From NCBI GenBank assembly GCA_001799225.1, contig MGTA01000185.1, forward strand, positions 1 to 8,273: a stretch of 8,273 nucleotides of DNA. The letters are read 5' to 3'. Under the pieces are notes generated by a model that saw nothing but the letters and a program-made list of their open reading frames with translations, was not told the DNA's origin and did no database searches. Positions within the stretch are counted from its first letter, which is position 1. Every line of letters begins with the position of its first letter. Origin of the DNA: Deltaproteobacteria bacterium RIFOXYD12_FULL_50_9. Lineage in GTDB: Bacteria > Desulfobacterota > Desulfobulbia > Desulfobulbales > CALZHT01. Positions 6,860 to 8,273 of the stretch are shown here, in pieces. The translations under genes and the position numbers were made by a program.

Positions 6860-7771
6860 TTAAACCTTTTCCACATAATTATGGCCAAGCAGGCCGTTCG
6901 GCTTAAAAATAAGAACCGCAGCCAGAATGCCGAAGGCAAAAACATCTTTGTATTCCGTAGTAAAATAGGCAGAGGCTAAAGCTTCAATCATCCCGAGCAG
7001 CAACCCGCCCAGCATGGCGCCGGGAATCGAACCGATCCCGCCCAGGACTGCAGCAGTAAAGGCCTTGATGCCGGCCAGAAAACCGATCGAAAAGTTAACC
7101 AGCCCATAATGCAGGGAGACCAGAACACCGGCGAGCGCCGCAAGTCCGGAACCGATAATAAAGGTCTGCGAAATGGTCCGGTCAGGATTGATGCCAAGCA
7201 GAGCGGCCATACCCCGATCCTGTTCGGTCGCCCGCATGGCCATGCCGATTTTTGTACCTTTGATGAACAGGGTGAGCCCGGCCATCACAACCACTGTTAC
7301 AACTATTAAGAGAAGCTGGACATGACTGAAACGAATCTGGAATCCGGCAGGATCACCGATGGCAAACCCACCTTGAATCAGCGGCGGCAAAGCAAGGTCT
7401 TTAGCGCCTTGTCCGATCTGGACAAAATTCTGAAAGAAAATGGACATACCGATTGCCGAAATCAGCGGGGCGAGCCGGGGGGCATTACGAAGCGGATGGT
7501 AGGCGATCTTTTCCATGGTCCAGCCATAGGCCGAGGTGATGGCTACAGCCAGAGAAATGGCAAGCATCAAGGCGACCGGTGTTGAGGTAATGCCGAATAC
7601 ACCGGCAAGGCCAATAACAATTATACCCAGATAAGCGCCGATCATGTAGATCTCACCGTGGGCGAAATTGATCATCCCCAGAATACCGTAGACCATGGTG
7701 TAGCCGATGGCGATCAACGCATAGATGCTGCCGAGGGTAAGACCATTAATGCATTGCTGTAAAAAATACAT
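6860..7771 (-). CDS. livH: LivH: branched-chain amino acid ABC transporter permease
   Basis: This is the second channel subunit of the importer. The 303-residue product is close to the E. coli length (308) and begins with the very conserved LivH opening: YFLQQCINGLTLGSIYALIAIGYTMVYGILGMINFAHGE (about 2-40). It has roughly eight hydrophobic segments, at about 10-33, 42-60, 64-85, 98-118, 150-171, 200-222, 236-265 and 277-290. The coupling loop for the ATPases is KIGMAMRATEQDRGMAALLGIN at about 174-195, followed by the AVLGGIGSIPGAMLGGLLLG motif (about 241-260). The C-terminal IFKPNGLLG is also typical. The start lies 6 nt after the binding-protein stop, with only a partial ribosome-binding site (GAG, 5 nt before the ATG). 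Reinitiation after livK is therefore likely. Confidence 0.96.
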   Translation of the reverse strand: MYFLQQCINGLTLGSIYALIAIGYTMVYGILGMINFAHGEIYMIGAYLGIIVIGLAGVFGITSTPVALMLAISLAVAITSAYGWTMEKIAYHPLRNAPRLAPLISAIGMSIFFQNFVQIGQGAKDLALPPLIQGGFAIGDPAGFQIRFSHVQLLLIVVTVVVMAGLTLFIKGTKIGMAMRATEQDRGMAALLGINPDRTISQTFIIGSGLAALAGVLVSLHYGLVNFSIGFLAGIKAFTAAVLGGIGSIPGAMLGGLLLGMIEALASAYFTTEYKDVFAFGILAAVLIFKPNGLLGHNYVEKV

Positions 7772-7777
7772 GCCTGC

Positions 7778-8273
7778 TCAGTTGGTGATCTCGGCATATG
7801 TGCCGTTATGCCAGCGGTAGATGACGTATGGGGAGGTTGACAGATCGCCTTTAGCATCAAATCTGATAACGCCGATCACCGTGTCAAAAACATGCGACTT
7901 CATATACTGGGCCGCCTTGATACTGTTGGTTGAATTGATCTTATTGTAGGTTTCCGCCAGTACCTGCACCGTAGCATAGGATACCAAGGTGTAGCCTTCC
8001 GGATCATACTGCTCCTTCTGTTTGAATTCATTGACCACCTCCTGGGCAGCGGGGGTCTTACGGGGATCAGCCTGAAAGGTCATAAGCACGCCTTCTGAGG
8101 CAGTGCCCGCCACATCAGCAAAGGCTTTATCAACAATCCCATCACCGGACATAAACAGGGCCTTCACTCCCTGATCGCGGGTCTGGCGGACGATGAGGGC
8201 GGCTTCGGCATGCAGACCACCAAAATAGATCAGTTCGACATCAGCCTTTTTTATCTTACTCACCAGGGCGGAA
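7778..8273 (-). CDS. livK: LivK/LivJ: periplasmic branched-chain amino acid-binding protein (C-terminal part only)
   Basis: Only the last 164 residues are in the window. The gene continues past the right edge, so the signal peptide and first lobe are missing. Reading in frame from the edge gives SALVSKIKKADVELIYFGG, and the GTG at 8263 is an internal valine, not a start. Recognisable Leu/Ile/Val-binding-protein features are the strand FGGLHAEAALIVRQTRDQGVKALFMSGDG, the helix region with GYTLVSYATVQVLAETYNKI, and the closing TVIGVIRFDAKGDLSTSPYVIYRW. Family members are about 370 residues long, so about 45% is present. The protein captures leucine, isoleucine or valine in the periplasm and delivers it to LivHM. 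Exact ligand preference, and the choice between the names livJ and livK, cannot be settled from this fragment; other amino acids or short amides are possible. Confidence 0.9.
   Translation of the reverse strand, partial: SALVSKIKKADVELIYFGGLHAEAALIVRQTRDQGVKALFMSGDGIVDKAFADVAGTASEGVLMTFQADPRKTPAAQEVVNEFKQKEQYDPEGYTLVSYATVQVLAETYNKINSTNSIKAAQYMKSHVFDTVIGVIRFDAKGDLSTSPYVIYRWHNGTYAEITN

Noticed and set aside
8261..8263. GTG as a start for a short 161-residue binding protein
   Set aside because: The frame stays open to the window edge, and the upstream residues (SAL before VSKIKK) continue the normal Liv-binding-protein sequence, so the gene is truncated by the window, not short.

Overview
The window is a single, tightly packed minus-strand operon. 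Read 5'->3' on that strand it is livK (only the C-terminal part, running off the right edge), livH, livM, livG, livF, and then a large AsmA-like gene. The first five genes encode a complete high-affinity branched-chain amino acid ABC transporter: a periplasmic binding protein, two permeases and two ATPases. The sixth encodes a 1259-residue inner-membrane-anchored protein of the AsmA/YhdP/TamB type. All reading frames are intact. The plus-strand open frames are antisense shadows of these genes.

The organism is a diderm (Gram-negative) bacterium, because both a periplasmic Liv binding protein and an AsmA-family envelope protein imply an outer membrane. The moderate GC content, the gene style and the short GGGGCGG-type palindrome would suit a deltaproteobacterial lineage (Desulfobacterota or relatives). 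That is an impression, not a demonstration.

Layout: 1-158 is a non-coding AT-rich region downstream of the operon with no convincing terminator. 159-3938 is the AsmA-like gene. 3948-4670 is livF. 4671-4717 is the only gap with structure of its own. 4718-5500 is livG, 5523-6857 livM, 6860-7771 livH, and 7778-8273 partial livK. The gaps are 6 nt (K-H), 2 nt (H-M), 22 nt (M-G), 47 nt (G-F) and 9 nt (F-AsmA), so one transcript with coupled translation is likely. The promoter and any Lrp-type control lie outside the window, upstream of livK.

The most interesting local signal is the livG-livF junction. A 30-bp segment containing a near-perfect GC-rich palindrome is flanked by two 18-bp direct repeats that differ at one base. 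Each repeat contains a GAGGAA ribosome-binding site and a TTGATG junction. The simplest reading is that livG and livF once overlapped by TGATG, with the livF ribosome-binding site inside the end of livG. A small palindromic repeat then inserted and duplicated the target, leaving each gene with its own copy. The leftover start codon opens a 10-codon mini-ORF across the palindrome that ends just before the livF ribosome-binding site. I see no wholly unknown multi-gene system here; the transporter is conventional.
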